Of a stretch of 64,000 nucleotides of DNA, positions 32,952 through 41,635 are shown one piece after another. The notes below the pieces were generated by a model. That model saw only the letters and a list, made by a program, of their open reading frames with translations, had not been told where the DNA came from and ran no database searches. Position 1 is the first letter of the stretch. Each line of letters begins with the position of its first letter. Position numbers and translations under genes: made by a program. The DNA is from CAVVSD01 sp963750895 (GTDB lineage Bacteria > Actinomycetota > Thermoleophilia > Solirubrobacterales > Solirubrobacteraceae): the NCBI GenBank assembly GCA_963750895.1, contig CAVVSD010000001.1, forward strand, positions 1 to 64,000. Direction: 5' to 3'.

Positions 32952-35018
32952 CTAGGCCGCCGCGTCAGCCAGCGCGTCGGCCTTGCCACGGCAGTCGTAG
33001 AGCCCGCTCGAGCTCGTGCTGCCGGAGGTGGTGCCCTCGTACGCCGAGGAGGGGATCGCGGTGCACACGTTCCCGACCGCGGTCATGACGGCGTTGGAGC
33101 CTGCGCGGCCGTCGCCGCCCATGCCGCCGCCCATCTGCCCGCCGGTCAGCACCCAGCGGATGTCGCCGTCGCGGACCTCCTGGGCGAACCAGGACACGCT
33201 CGGCTCGCTCTCGCGGCCGGAGAAGCCGCCGATGCCGGCCACGTCGGCGTTCGAGCGGATGATGGCGTCCGAGGCGCCCTGCTGGCTGGAGACGGCGACG
33301 GTCCCGCCGCCGTTGGCCTTCGTGTAGGCGAGGACCTCGGTGAGGTTCGACGAGCCGCCGAACATCCCGCCGCCGCCGAAGCCACCCTGCGGGGGCGCCG
33401 TCGGGGGACCGCCCTGGCCGCCGCCGAAGCCGCCGCGGGCAGCGCCGCCACCCGGGCCGCCGGGGCCGCCGCCGGGGCCGCCGAAGCCGCCGCCGGCCGA
33501 CGCGGGACCGCCCGCCGGGAAGGTGCCGCTCGTGGCGTGGCCGAGCGTCTGCACGGACCAGATCGCGGGCCCCACCAGGGCGGCCGCGAGGAAGAGTGCC
33601 ACCGCCCCCGCGCGAATCCTGGGCGCGGAGACGATGGCGAGCGTCGCGGCGGTTGCGGCGCCGACGACGACGAGGACCGGAGGTAGCCAGTCCAGGTTTC
33701 CCGCGCGGTCGACGACCACGAGCTCGACGGCCACGCCGACGGCGATGGCCACCGGTGCGACGACGCGCGCGATCGTCCCGCCGCGGAGCAGCTCGGCCGC
33801 CGTGCCGCCGACCAGGGCGGCCGTGAACGGGGCGAGCAGCGAGACGTAGTAGGGGTGGAAGATGCCGGACGCGTAGCTGAACGCGACGGCCATCGTGAGG
33901 GCGGCGCCGCCGGTCGCGATGATCCAGCCGGTCCGCGCGTCGCTGCGGCGCAGGCGGCTCGCCACGGCGATGCCGATCCCGCCGACGAGCGCGAAGCCGA
34001 CGAGCCACGCTCCCTGGGGGCCGAGCGCCTCGTTCAGCAGCCGGAACGGGCCCGTGGTGCCGCCGAAGACGCCGCCACCACCGCCGCCGCCCGGGCCGCC
34101 CGCGGCGCCGCCGGGACCGCCGGCCTGACCGGCGAGGCGGCCGAGGCCGTTGTAGCCGAGGATGAGCGACCAGATGGAGTTGTCGTCGGTGCCCGAGATG
34201 TACGGGCGGTCGGACGCGGGCGTGAGGGCCACGAGCAGCGGCCAGATCCCGCCGACGACGACCAGCGCGGCGAGGCCCGCGAGCAGCTGGCGCAGCGACG
34301 CGAGGTAGCCGCGGGGGGAGACCCACAGGTACGCGGCGGCCAGCGCGGGCACCACGAGCAGCGCGGCGCCCATCTTCGCCTCGAAGCCGAGTCCGATCAT
34401 CGCGCCGGCGAGGACGAGCCAGCGCGTGCGCCCGTCCTCCAGCGCGCGGACGACGGCCCAGAGCGCCACGACGGAGCACAGCAGGACGACGGCGTCCGGG
34501 TTGTTGTGCCGGAAGATCGCGACGGCCGTCGGCGTGATGGCGAGCGCGAGACCGGCGACGAAGCCGCCGACGCGGCCGAAGCGGCGGCGCGTCAGGTCCC
34601 AGGTGAACCCGACGGCGGCGACGCCCATGACCGCCTGGGGCACGAGGATCGACCACGAGGACAGGCCGAAGGCGCGGGCGGACAGCGCCTGCACCCACAG
34701 CGCGAGCGGCGGCTTGTCGACCGTCATGACGCCGGCTGGATCGAAGGAGCCGAAGAGGAGGTTGTGCCAGCTCTCCGTCATCGAGCGGACGGCTGCGCTG
34801 TAGTAGTCGTTCGCCCAGCCGTTCGTGTCGAGCGACCAGAGGTTCAGGGCGGCGGCCAGCGCGAGCAGCAGGAGCAGCTCCGGGCGGGAGACGGCACGGC
34901 GCAGCAGGCCGGGACGGCTCTCCTCGCGCTCAGGCGTGACGGACTCGGGGACGGGACGGGGGAGAGCGGGGGCGGCCGGCGCGTCGGCCGTCGCACCACC
35001 CTGGAGCCAGAGGTGCAT
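32952..35018 (-). CDS. GT39 (ArnT/PMT-like) polyprenyl-linked mannosyl/aminosugar transferase with Gly-rich segments
   Basis: A 688-residue multi-pass membrane glycosyltransferase, about 11-13 hydrophobic helices. The first extracellular loop has DTNGWANDYYSAAVRSM, and TVDKPPLALWVQALSARAFG follows, as in the actinobacterial ArnT-like group; FRHNNPDAVVLL comes in the third loop. These use polyprenyl-phosphate sugars and act on the outer face. Two Gly-rich tracts are unusual: one in a loop (coding bases about 34060-34130) and a longer Gly/Pro one (about 33350-33510) before the extracellular C-terminal domain, which has conserved TKANGGGTVAVSSQQGA. ATG 35018 is the first start in frame with homology. 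Divergent from the siderophore fusion gene. Confidence 0.88.
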   Translation of the reverse strand: MHLWLQGGATADAPAAPALPRPVPESVTPEREESRPGLLRRAVSRPELLLLLALAAALNLWSLDTNGWANDYYSAAVRSMTESWHNLLFGSFDPAGVMTVDKPPLALWVQALSARAFGLSSWSILVPQAVMGVAAVGFTWDLTRRRFGRVGGFVAGLALAITPTAVAIFRHNNPDAVVLLCSVVALWAVVRALEDGRTRWLVLAGAMIGLGFEAKMGAALLVVPALAAAYLWVSPRGYLASLRQLLAGLAALVVVGGIWPLLVALTPASDRPYISGTDDNSIWSLILGYNGLGRLAGQAGGPGGAAGGPGGGGGGGVFGGTTGPFRLLNEALGPQGAWLVGFALVGGIGIAVASRLRRSDARTGWIIATGGAALTMAVAFSYASGIFHPYYVSLLAPFTAALVGGTAAELLRGGTIARVVAPVAIAVGVAVELVVVDRAGNLDWLPPVLVVVGAATAATLAIVSAPRIRAGAVALFLAAALVGPAIWSVQTLGHATSGTFPAGGPASAGGGFGGPGGGPGGPGGGAARGGFGGGQGGPPTAPPQGGFGGGGMFGGSSNLTEVLAYTKANGGGTVAVSSQQGASDAIIRSNADVAGIGGFSGRESEPSVSWFAQEVRDGDIRWVLTGGQMGGGMGGDGRAGSNAVMTAVGNVCTAIPSSAYEGTTSGSTSSSGLYDCRGKADALADAAA

Positions 35019-35091
35019 GCGGGGAGGATCGGCACCGCCCCTCAGCCGCGGTCGAGAGGAACCTGAGAGTCGGCTCAGAGAGCATCTGCTG

Positions 35092-35108
35092 TTAGGGCGC
35101 CCTAATAT
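35092..35108 (+). promoter_or_regulatory. Perfect palindrome TTAGGGCGCCCTAA overlapping a -10 TAATAT
   Basis: TTAGGGCGCCCTAA (35092-35105) is identical to its reverse complement and its last three bases are the first three of TAATAT (35103-35108), which lies seven bases before ATG 35116. A repressor bound there would block the promoter. TTAGG and CCTAA half-sites recall DtxR/IdeR iron boxes, although those have a longer spacer. Regulation by iron is therefore plausible, not shown. Confidence 0.55.
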
Positions 35109-35115
35109 TGCGACG

Positions 35116-36837
35116 ATGCCCGTCAGCGTCCGCCCCACGACGATCCAGCCGATCACCCTCCGCGAGCTCCAGGTGCTCCGCGTCGAGGACGTGACCCCGA
35201 CGATGCGCCGGCTCGTGCTCGGCGGCGACCAGCTGGAGGCCTTCGAGCGCGACGGCTTCGAGCTCCCCGAGTTCGTGAGCCTCGGGTTCGACGACCACGT
35301 GAAGATCTTCTTCCCCGATCCCGTCACGGGCACCCACGTGCTCCCGACGCAGCTCGAGCGCCGCATCGAGTGGTCCGACGACCCCGCGCCGATCGCGCGC
35401 AGCTACACCGTGCGGTCGTTCGACGGCACGGAGGTCGCGATCGACGTCGTGGTGCACAGCGCCGGCGTCGCGACCGCCTGGGCGCTGGCCTGCGCACCCG
35501 GTGACCCGATCTGGCTCGCCGGCCCCAAGATGGGCATGTTGCTGCCGGAGAGCACCGACTGGCTGCTGCTCGCAGGCGACGAGACTGCGCTCCCCGCGAT
35601 CGCGCGCTGCCTCGAGGAGCTGCCCGCCGGCATGCCGGCGCAGGTGATCGTCGAGGTCGACGGGCCCGAGAGCGAGCAGGACCTGCAGACGCCGGACGGC
35701 GCCGAGATCCGCTGGCTGCACCGGGGAGGCGCGGAGCCAGGGACGACCACCCTGCTGGAGGACGCGATCCGCGAGGCGGAGTGGTGGCCCGGCGAGGCGT
35801 TCGCCTGGGTGGCCGGGGAGACGATGACGCTGCGCCCGATCCGGGCGCTCCTGCGCGAGGAGCGCGGGATGCCGCGCGAGCGGCTGGACATCGCCGCGTA
35901 CTGGCGGCGCCGCGAGCACGATCCCAGCGATCTGCTCGAGAACGGGATGCGCCCCGACGCGCTCGAGGAGCTCGGCGACCTGCTCGCCCCATATGCGATC
36001 CGCGCGGCCGTGACGCTGGGGATCGGCGAGGCGCTGGCGGACGGCCCGGCCCCGCTCGATCGCCTGGCGGCGGCGTCCGGCGCCGATCCCGCCGCGCTCG
36101 GCAGGCTCCTGCGCTACCTCGCGGTGCGCGGCCTCGTCGAGGGCGATCCTGCCGGGTACGCACTCTCCGCCCAGGGTGCGGCGCTCGCCGGCGAGGACGC
36201 CGATGCCTACGACCTGCGGCTGCCGCTCGCGCGGCTCGAGCTCACGGCGGCGCGGCTGCTCGACGCCGTCCGCACGGGGCGGGCGCAGGCCGACGTCGAC
36301 GCGCTGCGCGCCGCCGACCCCGGGCTCGACGCGGCGTTCGCCGACCACGCGCGCGAGGAGCTGGCGTTCGCCGCTCCCGCCTTCGGCGAGGAGATCCCGT
36401 TCGCGCCCGGCGAGGAGGTCGTGTGCTGTGGCGACGGCGTGCTCGAGCTCGTCGACGCCGCGCTCCGGTCGAGCGAGCCCCCTGCGGTCACGGTGCTCGC
36501 GGGCGCGCGCGTCGACGACGACTCCTGGCCGGAGGCGGACACGGTGCTCGTCTCAGGGCTTCTCGAACGACGCACCGACGCGGACGTCGCGAGCCTTCTG
36601 GGTCGTGCGCGCGCCGCCCTGCGGCCCGGAGGACGGATCCTCGTCCTCGCCGAGATGCTCGACGAGGAGGACGTCCACGAACACGACGCCGAGGAGGACC
36701 TCATGCTGCTGTGCCTGTACGGCACCGGCGCGCGGACGCGCGAGGACTGGCGCTCGCTGTTCTCGGCCGCGGGACTCGACATGACCGAGCGCCCGATCGG
36801 CTGGGGGAGGCCGCTGTTCGAGCTGACGCCCGCGTAG
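35116..36837 (+). CDS. Fusion: siderophore-interacting FAD protein plus O-methyltransferase-like domain
   Basis: A 573-residue two-part protein. Residues 1-280 are a siderophore-interacting protein (ViuB/YqjH type): TPTMRRLVLGGDQL, the FAD motif Arg95-Ser-Tyr-Thr-Val-Arg, LAGDETALPAIARCLEELP and AYWRRREHD; such enzymes reduce ferric siderophores to release iron. Residues about 290-370 form a winged-helix dimerisation domain of the small-molecule O-methyltransferase type (GIGEALADGPAPLDRLAAASG), and 375-573 the matching catalytic domain. The SAM motif I is degenerate (VVCCGDGVLELV instead of Asp-x-Gly-x-Gly) and the loop after it is short, so methylation may be lost. ATG 35116 follows the palindromic operator. 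Confidence 0.85.
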   Translation: MPVSVRPTTIQPITLRELQVLRVEDVTPTMRRLVLGGDQLEAFERDGFELPEFVSLGFDDHVKIFFPDPVTGTHVLPTQLERRIEWSDDPAPIARSYTVRSFDGTEVAIDVVVHSAGVATAWALACAPGDPIWLAGPKMGMLLPESTDWLLLAGDETALPAIARCLEELPAGMPAQVIVEVDGPESEQDLQTPDGAEIRWLHRGGAEPGTTTLLEDAIREAEWWPGEAFAWVAGETMTLRPIRALLREERGMPRERLDIAAYWRRREHDPSDLLENGMRPDALEELGDLLAPYAIRAAVTLGIGEALADGPAPLDRLAAASGADPAALGRLLRYLAVRGLVEGDPAGYALSAQGAALAGEDADAYDLRLPLARLELTAARLLDAVRTGRAQADVDALRAADPGLDAAFADHAREELAFAAPAFGEEIPFAPGEEVVCCGDGVLELVDAALRSSEPPAVTVLAGARVDDDSWPEADTVLVSGLLERRTDADVASLLGRARAALRPGGRILVLAEMLDEEDVHEHDAEEDLMLLCLYGTGARTREDWRSLFSAAGLDMTERPIGWGRPLFELTPA

Positions 36838-36840
36838 GCT
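36835..36840 (+). promoter_or_regulatory. Candidate -10 element TAGGCT
   Basis: TAGGCT with six bases to GTG 36847; it overlaps the preceding stop codon. Leaderless arrangement. Confidence 0.4.
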
Positions 36841-36846
36841 CGCCGG

Positions 36847-38046
36847 GTGCTCGACGTCCACGCCGTCCGCGCCCGCTTCCCCGCGCTCGCCTCCAGCACC
36901 GCCGCGTTCCTCGACGGCCCGGCCGGGTCCCAGGTGCCCGCCGCGGTCGCCGACGCCATCCGCGACCAGCTCCTGGCCGGGACCGCCAACGACGGCGGCG
37001 CGTTCGCGACGTCGGTGGCCGCGAACGCGCTCATCGGGCGCGCCCGCGACGCGGCGGCCGAGCTGACCGCGTCCGACCCCGCCGAGATCGCGCTCGGGCC
37101 GAACATGACGACGCTGAACTTCGCGCTCGCGCACGCCGTCGCCCGCACGCTGCAGCCGGGCGACGAGATCGTCGTCACCGAGCTCGACCACGACGCGAAC
37201 GTCGCGCCGTGGCTGCGGGTCGCCGAGGACCACGGGCTCGTCGTGCGCACCGCACCGCTGCGCACCTCCGACGTCACCCTCGACGTCGACGCGCTCGAGG
37301 CGCTGCTCGGCCCGCGCACGCGGATCGTCGCCTTCACGCTCGCCTCCAACGCGGTCGGCTCGATCCCCGACGCGCAGCGCATCGTCGCCGCCGCCCACGC
37401 CGCCGGCGCGCTCGCCTGGGCCGACGGGGTGCACCTCGCGCCCCACCGGCGCCCGGACCGCGCGGCGATCGGCGCCGACGTCCTGCTCTGCTCGCCCTAC
37501 AAGTTCTTCGGTCCCCACCTCGGGATCGCCTCGATCCGCCGCGACCTCGCCGAGACGTGGCCCGCCGACCGCGTGCGGCCGGCGTCCGAGGACCCGCCCG
37601 GGCACCGCTTCGAGACCGGGACGCCGTCGTTCGAGGCGTTCGCCGGGCTCGTCGCCGCGATCGACTACCTGCGCGACCTCGGCGACGGCGACCTCGACGC
37701 CGCCTACGCCGCGATCCGCGCGCACGAGGACGCCCTGTGCGTCCGGGTGCTCGAGGGCGTCGCCGCGCTCCCAGGCGTCACGCTCCACGGCATCGCCGAT
37801 CCGGCGCGCGTCGCCGAGCGCACGCCGACGTTCAGCGTCACCGTCGCCGGGCGCGGCCCGCGTGAGGTCGCCGAGGCGCTCGCGGCCGACGGCGTCCACG
37901 TCTGGGACGGCGACTTCTACGCGTACACGCTGATGCACTCCCTCGGCCTGGCCGAGGACGGTGGCGCGGTGCGCGCCGGCCTCCTGCACTACACGACCGA
38001 GGACGAGGTCGACCGGCTGCTCGCCGGTCTCGCACGGCTGGGCTAG
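36847..38046 (+). CDS. Cysteine desulfurase-like class V aminotransferase
   Basis: A 399-residue PLP enzyme of the CsdA/SufS-like 'cysteine desulfurase-like protein' group. The PLP lysine is in LLCSPYKFFGPHLG; TELDHDANVAPW and AWADGVHLAPHRRPD are cofactor-binding stretches, and the N-terminal FLDGPAGSQVP is group-typical. The active-site Cys loop of true SufS enzymes cannot be identified with confidence, so sulfur mobilisation is likely but unproven; the iron-related neighbour upstream would suit an iron-sulfur role. GTG 36847 is six bases behind a TAGGCT box. Shares CTAG with the convergent gene. Confidence 0.85.
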   Translation: MLDVHAVRARFPALASSTAAFLDGPAGSQVPAAVADAIRDQLLAGTANDGGAFATSVAANALIGRARDAAAELTASDPAEIALGPNMTTLNFALAHAVARTLQPGDEIVVTELDHDANVAPWLRVAEDHGLVVRTAPLRTSDVTLDVDALEALLGPRTRIVAFTLASNAVGSIPDAQRIVAAAHAAGALAWADGVHLAPHRRPDRAAIGADVLLCSPYKFFGPHLGIASIRRDLAETWPADRVRPASEDPPGHRFETGTPSFEAFAGLVAAIDYLRDLGDGDLDAAYAAIRAHEDALCVRVLEGVAALPGVTLHGIADPARVAERTPTFSVTVAGRGPREVAEALAADGVHVWDGDFYAYTLMHSLGLAEDGGAVRAGLLHYTTEDEVDRLLAGLARLG

Positions 38047-38459
38047 AGGGCCGCGCGGATCTCGTCGATCGCCGCGCGGAGCTCCTCCTCGGTCCGCGCG
38101 CAGTACAGCGGGCCGGTGCCGTCGGACAGCAGCAGCCGGGTCAGCGCGACGCCGCGTGGACGCAGGCCCCCGTCGCCGAGCTCGGCGGCCAGCTGGAGCA
38201 GCGACGGTGCGCAGGCCCCCACCGCGGAACGGGCGACGTGCACGGCCGACGACCGCACGCACGCGGTCCGCCGCGCGTCGAGCACGGCGCGGCGCAGGCC
38301 GCGCGCGAGCCCCTGGCGCATGCGGGGCTGCAGCAGCTGCGCGGCCCGTGCGGCGCGCTCGCCGTTCTCCATCGGATCGGCGCCGTCGGCGATCTCGCCG
38401 TCGAGGCGCGTCGCGTGGAGCCGGACCCTGGTGATCAGCAGCGTGCTCACAGTCCTCAT
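38043..38459 (-). CDS. Conserved-looking hypothetical protein
   Basis: A 138-residue ORF with no family I recognise. It is Arg- and Leu-rich, has three cysteines and no membrane segment or signal peptide; the ending REEELRAAIDEIRAAL-like helix (actual TEEELRAAIDEIRAAL) is amphipathic. Support for it being real: it fits the gap exactly, its stop overlaps the convergent gene's stop by CTAG as in four other pairs, and the opposite frames in this stretch contain no homology. Promoter not visible. Confidence 0.55.
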   Translation of the reverse strand: MRTVSTLLITRVRLHATRLDGEIADGADPMENGERAARAAQLLQPRMRQGLARGLRRAVLDARRTACVRSSAVHVARSAVGACAPSLLQLAAELGDGGLRPRGVALTRLLLSDGTGPLYCARTEEELRAAIDEIRAAL

Positions 38460-38512
38460 GATGCCCGCTGCGGGCCGGTCTCAAGATCGTGTGAAGACGA
38501 CCCGACGCGGTC

Positions 38513-38518
38513 TACGCT
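38513..38518 (+). promoter_or_regulatory. Candidate -10 element TACGCT for the kinase gene
   Basis: TACGCT with six bases to ATG 38525 and no Shine-Dalgarno sequence. Confidence 0.4.
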
Positions 38519-38524
38519 CACCCG

Positions 38525-39949
38525 ATGTCGCGACGCGATCCGCTCGGCCTGCTCGGCGATCGCCGGCCCAGCGCTGGACGGGCATCGTCGCCGCGGTCGT
38601 CGAGCGTCGCGCTCACGACGCTGATCGTCTTCCCGCTGAAGGAGATCGCGCCCGTCGCGGCGCTCGTCGTCGTCTACCTCGTCGCGGTGCTCGATGGTGT
38701 CCGATCGGCTGGGGCGCCGTGCTCGGCAGCCGCCACGGCGCTCGCCGGCGCGCTCGCGTTCAACTTGTTCCACATCCCGCCGACCGGCCGCTTCACGATC
38801 GCCGACGCGCAGAACTGGGTCGCGCTCGCGGTCTTCTTCGTCGTTGCGGTCGTCGCGAGCTCGCTCGCGCGAGGCGGCGCGCCATCGGACCCAGGAGGCC
38901 GAGCAGCGCCGTCGCGAGGCCGATCTCGCCGCGGAGCTCGCGCGCCTGCTGCTCCGCGGGCGAGGACCTGCGGAGCGGTCCTGCCCGCCGCCGCGCAGCG
39001 CCTCGCCCAGGCGCGTCGGCGTCCCGTCGGCGGCGATCGAACTGCGCCCGGTCGAGGGCGACGAGCGCCGGGTGGCGTTCCCGCTGCGCGAGGACGCGCG
39101 TGCAGATCGGCACGCTGCTGCTGCCGCCGACCTGCCCGAGGACGTCGCTGCGCCGGGCGCAGGAGCGCGTCGTGCCGCAGCTCGAGGCGTTGCTCGCGGC
39201 CGCGCAGGAGCGCGACGAGCTGCTGGGCGACGTCGTCGAGACGCGCGCGCTGCGTCGCAGCGACATCATCAAGACCGCGCTGCTGCGGTCCGTCAGCCAC
39301 GACCTCCGCGTCGCCGATCACCGCGATCGTCACCGCCGCGGAGCCGCTGGCGTCGGAGTCACGTCGACGACGAGGACCGGCGCGAGCTCGCCCGCGGCAT
39401 CCAGGTGGAGGCGCAGCGGCTGTCGCAAGCTCATCGAGAACCTGCTCGATCTCTCGCGCCTCGAGGCGGATGCCGCCGAGCCGCGTCCCGAGTCGTGCTC
39501 GATCGAGGAGGTGCTCGAGGCGTCGATCGACGACCTGGCGCTGCCGGGCGAGACGTTCAACGTCTCGATCCAGGGCGACCTGCCGCCTCGTCCGCGCCGA
39601 CTCCGCGCAGCTCGAGCGCGCCTTCGCGAACCTGCTGGAGAACGCCGCCCGCCACTCGGGCGGGCATCCCGTCTCGCTGCGCGCGCGGGCCGTCGGGCAA
39701 CGGGTCGTCGTCCGTGTGGTCGATCGCGGGCCCGGCATCCCGTCGGCGCAGCGCGCGCGGGTCTTCGAGCCGTTCTACCGCTCGGGCACCGAGCGGTCCG
39801 GCCATCGCGGCTCGGGCCTCGGCCTGGCGATCGCGCGCGGCTTCGTCGAGGCGAACGGGGGGACGATCGCGGTCGAGTCCCTTCCGGGGCAGGGCACGAC
39901 GTTCGTGGTCGAGTTCCCGACGGCGCCGGTGCCGGCGTCCGTCGGATGA
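38525..39949 (+). pseudogene. kdpD: KdpD-type sensor histidine kinase (C-terminal half of KdpD), about 13 frame breaks
   Basis: Reading across frames gives a DUF4118 membrane part (ALVVVYLVAVLDGVRS, ALAFNLFHIPPTGRFTIADAQNW), a GAF-like linker, and a kinase: SVSHDLR with the phospho-acceptor His (near 39298), KLIENLLDLSRLEADAA, the N-box AFANLLENAARHSG, G1 VVDRGPGIP and G2 GSGLGLAIARGF. This is the C-terminal half of KdpD; the N-terminal half is encoded separately at 45955. I count about 13 indels, mostly one-base insertions, near 38707, 38731, 38873, 38955, 38978, 39021, 39096, 39127, 39158, 39308, 39361, 39424 and 39588; they restore the frame at the end. Conserved residues between breaks suggest sequence error. 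ATGA overlap with kdpE. Confidence 0.8.
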
Positions 39950-40631
39950 GCGCGCCGCGCCGGCGCGTGCTCGTCGTCGACGACGAGCCGCAGATCCTGC
40001 GGGCGCTGCGCGTCGTGCTGCGCGACGCCGGGTTCGAGGCGATGCCCGCGTCGACGGCGCAGGAGGCGCTCGACCTCGCGGCGCTGCATCCCGCCGGATG
40101 CGGCGATCGTCGACCTCGTGCTGCCCGACGGCGACGGGATCGAGGTGACGCGGACCCTGCGCGAGTGGACGAAGGCGCCGATCATCGTGCTGTCCGCGAT
40201 GGGCGAGGAGGAGCAGAAGGTCCGCGCGCTGGAGGCGGGCGCCGACGACTACGTCACCAAGCCGTTCGGCCCGCGCGAGCTCGTCGCGCGCCTGGCGGCC
40301 ACGCTGCGCCGCGCCGACTCCCGAGCAGGGAGAGCCGGTGTTGCGCGCCGAGGGCCTCGAGCTCGATCTCGCGGCGCACACCGTCCGTCTGGAGGGCGAG
40401 GAGATCCACCTCACACCGATCGAGTTCGGCCTGCTCACGGCCCTCATGACGAACCGAGGGCGGCTGCTGACGCACAAGGCGCTCCTCGTCGACGTCTGGG
40501 GCCCGGCCTACGCGGACGACACGGCGACCCTGCGCACCCACATCGCCAACCTGCGCCGCAAGATCGAGCCGGGCGGGTCGCGCCGGTTCATCCGCACCGA
40601 CCCGGGCGTCGGCTACCGGTTCGCGGTCTGA
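39946..40631 (+). pseudogene. kdpE: KdpE-type OmpR-family response regulator, two frame breaks
   Basis: Response regulator paired with the kinase before it. Receiver: RRRVLVVDDEPQILRAL with the acidic pair, IVDLVLPDGDGIEVT with the phospho-Asp, IIVLSAMGEEEQKVRALEAGADDYVTKPF with Thr/Ser and Lys. Output: an OmpR-type winged helix, LELDLAAHTVRLEGEEIHLTPIEFGLL through THIANLRRKIEPGG and DPGVGYRFAV. Frame is lost by one extra base near 40094 (between ALHP and PDAAIVDL) and another near 40320. Repaired length about 228 residues. The ATG overlaps the kinase stop. The C-terminus overlaps the convergent phosphatase gene by 19 bases. Confidence 0.85.
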
Positions 40632-41555
40632 GGCAGGCTGATCCGCGCGACGAGCGCGCGGTGGTCGCTGCCGGGGATCACGTGGACGCTCGCGGACGTC
40701 ACCCGCGCGCGCTCGTCGACGAGCACGTGGTCGATCGTGATCCGCAGGCGCCGGTGCGCGGGGTACGTGCCCTGCAGACCGATGCCGGTCGCGTCGCCCG
40801 CGTCGCTGTAGCCGCTGCCGATGAGGTCGCGGAGCAGGTGGTGGTCGAGCGTGGCGTTGAAGTCGCCGACGAGCATCCGCAGCTCGCCGCGCGGGGTGGC
40901 CCGCGGCAATGAGCGCATCGTCTCCTCCCAGACGGCGACGTCGCCGTGCAGCGGCGCGACGGGATGGACGGCCTTCACCCGGACCGGCGGCGCGCCGGGG
41001 ACGCGCAGCGTCGCCTCCGGCATCGCCATGCGGAGGCCCTGCGGCCGTTCGGGGTCGGTCAGCGGGTAGCGCGAGAGGAGCCCGCTGCCCTGCGCACCGG
41101 GGCGCGTGTCGAGCACGCGGTACGGGAACAGGCGGCGCGCGCCCGCCGCGTCGATCCGCGCCGCCTCGTCGGGCGGCAGCTCCTGGAGGCTGACGAGGTC
41201 CGCGCCGCTGCGCCGCGCCAGCGCCATGAGCGCCTCGGGATCGCCGTTGCCGTAGCGCAGGTTGGCGGTGAGCACCGTGAGCGGACGGCCCGCTCGCCTC
41301 CGCGACGCGGGGACCGTCGAAGGCGCGCGGGGCCACCGCGATGACGAGCAGGACCGCCGCCACGAGCGCGACGGCCGCGACGGCCCGCTGGTGCAGGAGC
41401 AGCGCGGCGACGACGGGGATCCAGGCGGTCGCCGCGACGTACGGCGTGAACGCGATGGCGGGGACGAGCAGGGTGCCGGTGTCGAGGCCGAGGACGCGCA
41501 CGATCGCCCAGACGAACCAGGGGAGGGCCAGCGCGACGGCGATCGCGGTCCGCAT
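40613..41555 (-). pseudogene. VanJ-like membrane endonuclease/exonuclease/phosphatase protein, one frame break
   Basis: About 313 residues when the break near 41287 (one extra C in the coding strand) is repaired. The N-terminus has three hydrophobic helices (AIAVALALPWFVWAIVRVLGL, LVPAIAFTPYVAATAWIPVV, AVALVAAVLLVIAV). The outside domain is an EEP fold: TVLTANLRYGNGDPEAL, VSLQELPPDEAARI with the metal Glu, LVGDFNATLDHHLL with Asp-x-Asn, and IPGSDHRALVARI with the catalytic Asp-His. This is the topology of VanJ/StaP-type proteins, which act on lipid-linked cell-wall precursors. It lies between kdpE and kdpA and diverges from kdpA. Confidence 0.8.
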
Positions 41556-41564
41556 CGCAGGCAG

Positions 41565-41612
41565 CTTGACGGGATCTTGATGCGCTGGACGCGATCGTCA
41601 TGCGCCCTTGAC
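41565..41612 (+). promoter_or_regulatory. Direct repeats CTTGA(C/T), candidate KdpE operator
   Basis: CTTGAC at 41565, CTTGAT at 41576 (11 bases apart) and CTTGAC at 41607 (31 further on) lie on one helical face in the 80-base gap between the phosphatase start and kdpA. Eleven-base spacing is the usual half-site spacing for OmpR/PhoB/KdpE-type regulators. Confidence 0.4.
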
Positions 41613-41635
41613 GGCGGCGCTCCGAAGCTGCCTCC

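Noticed and set aside
33350..34135. Gly-rich coding tracts as a tandem DNA repeat.
   Set aside because: The codons vary and no fixed unit repeats; it is low-complexity protein sequence, not a DNA repeat array.
35116..36837. Treating the siderophore/methyltransferase protein as two genes joined by error.
   Set aside because: The frame is open through the junction with no stop, start or ribosome site between the domains.
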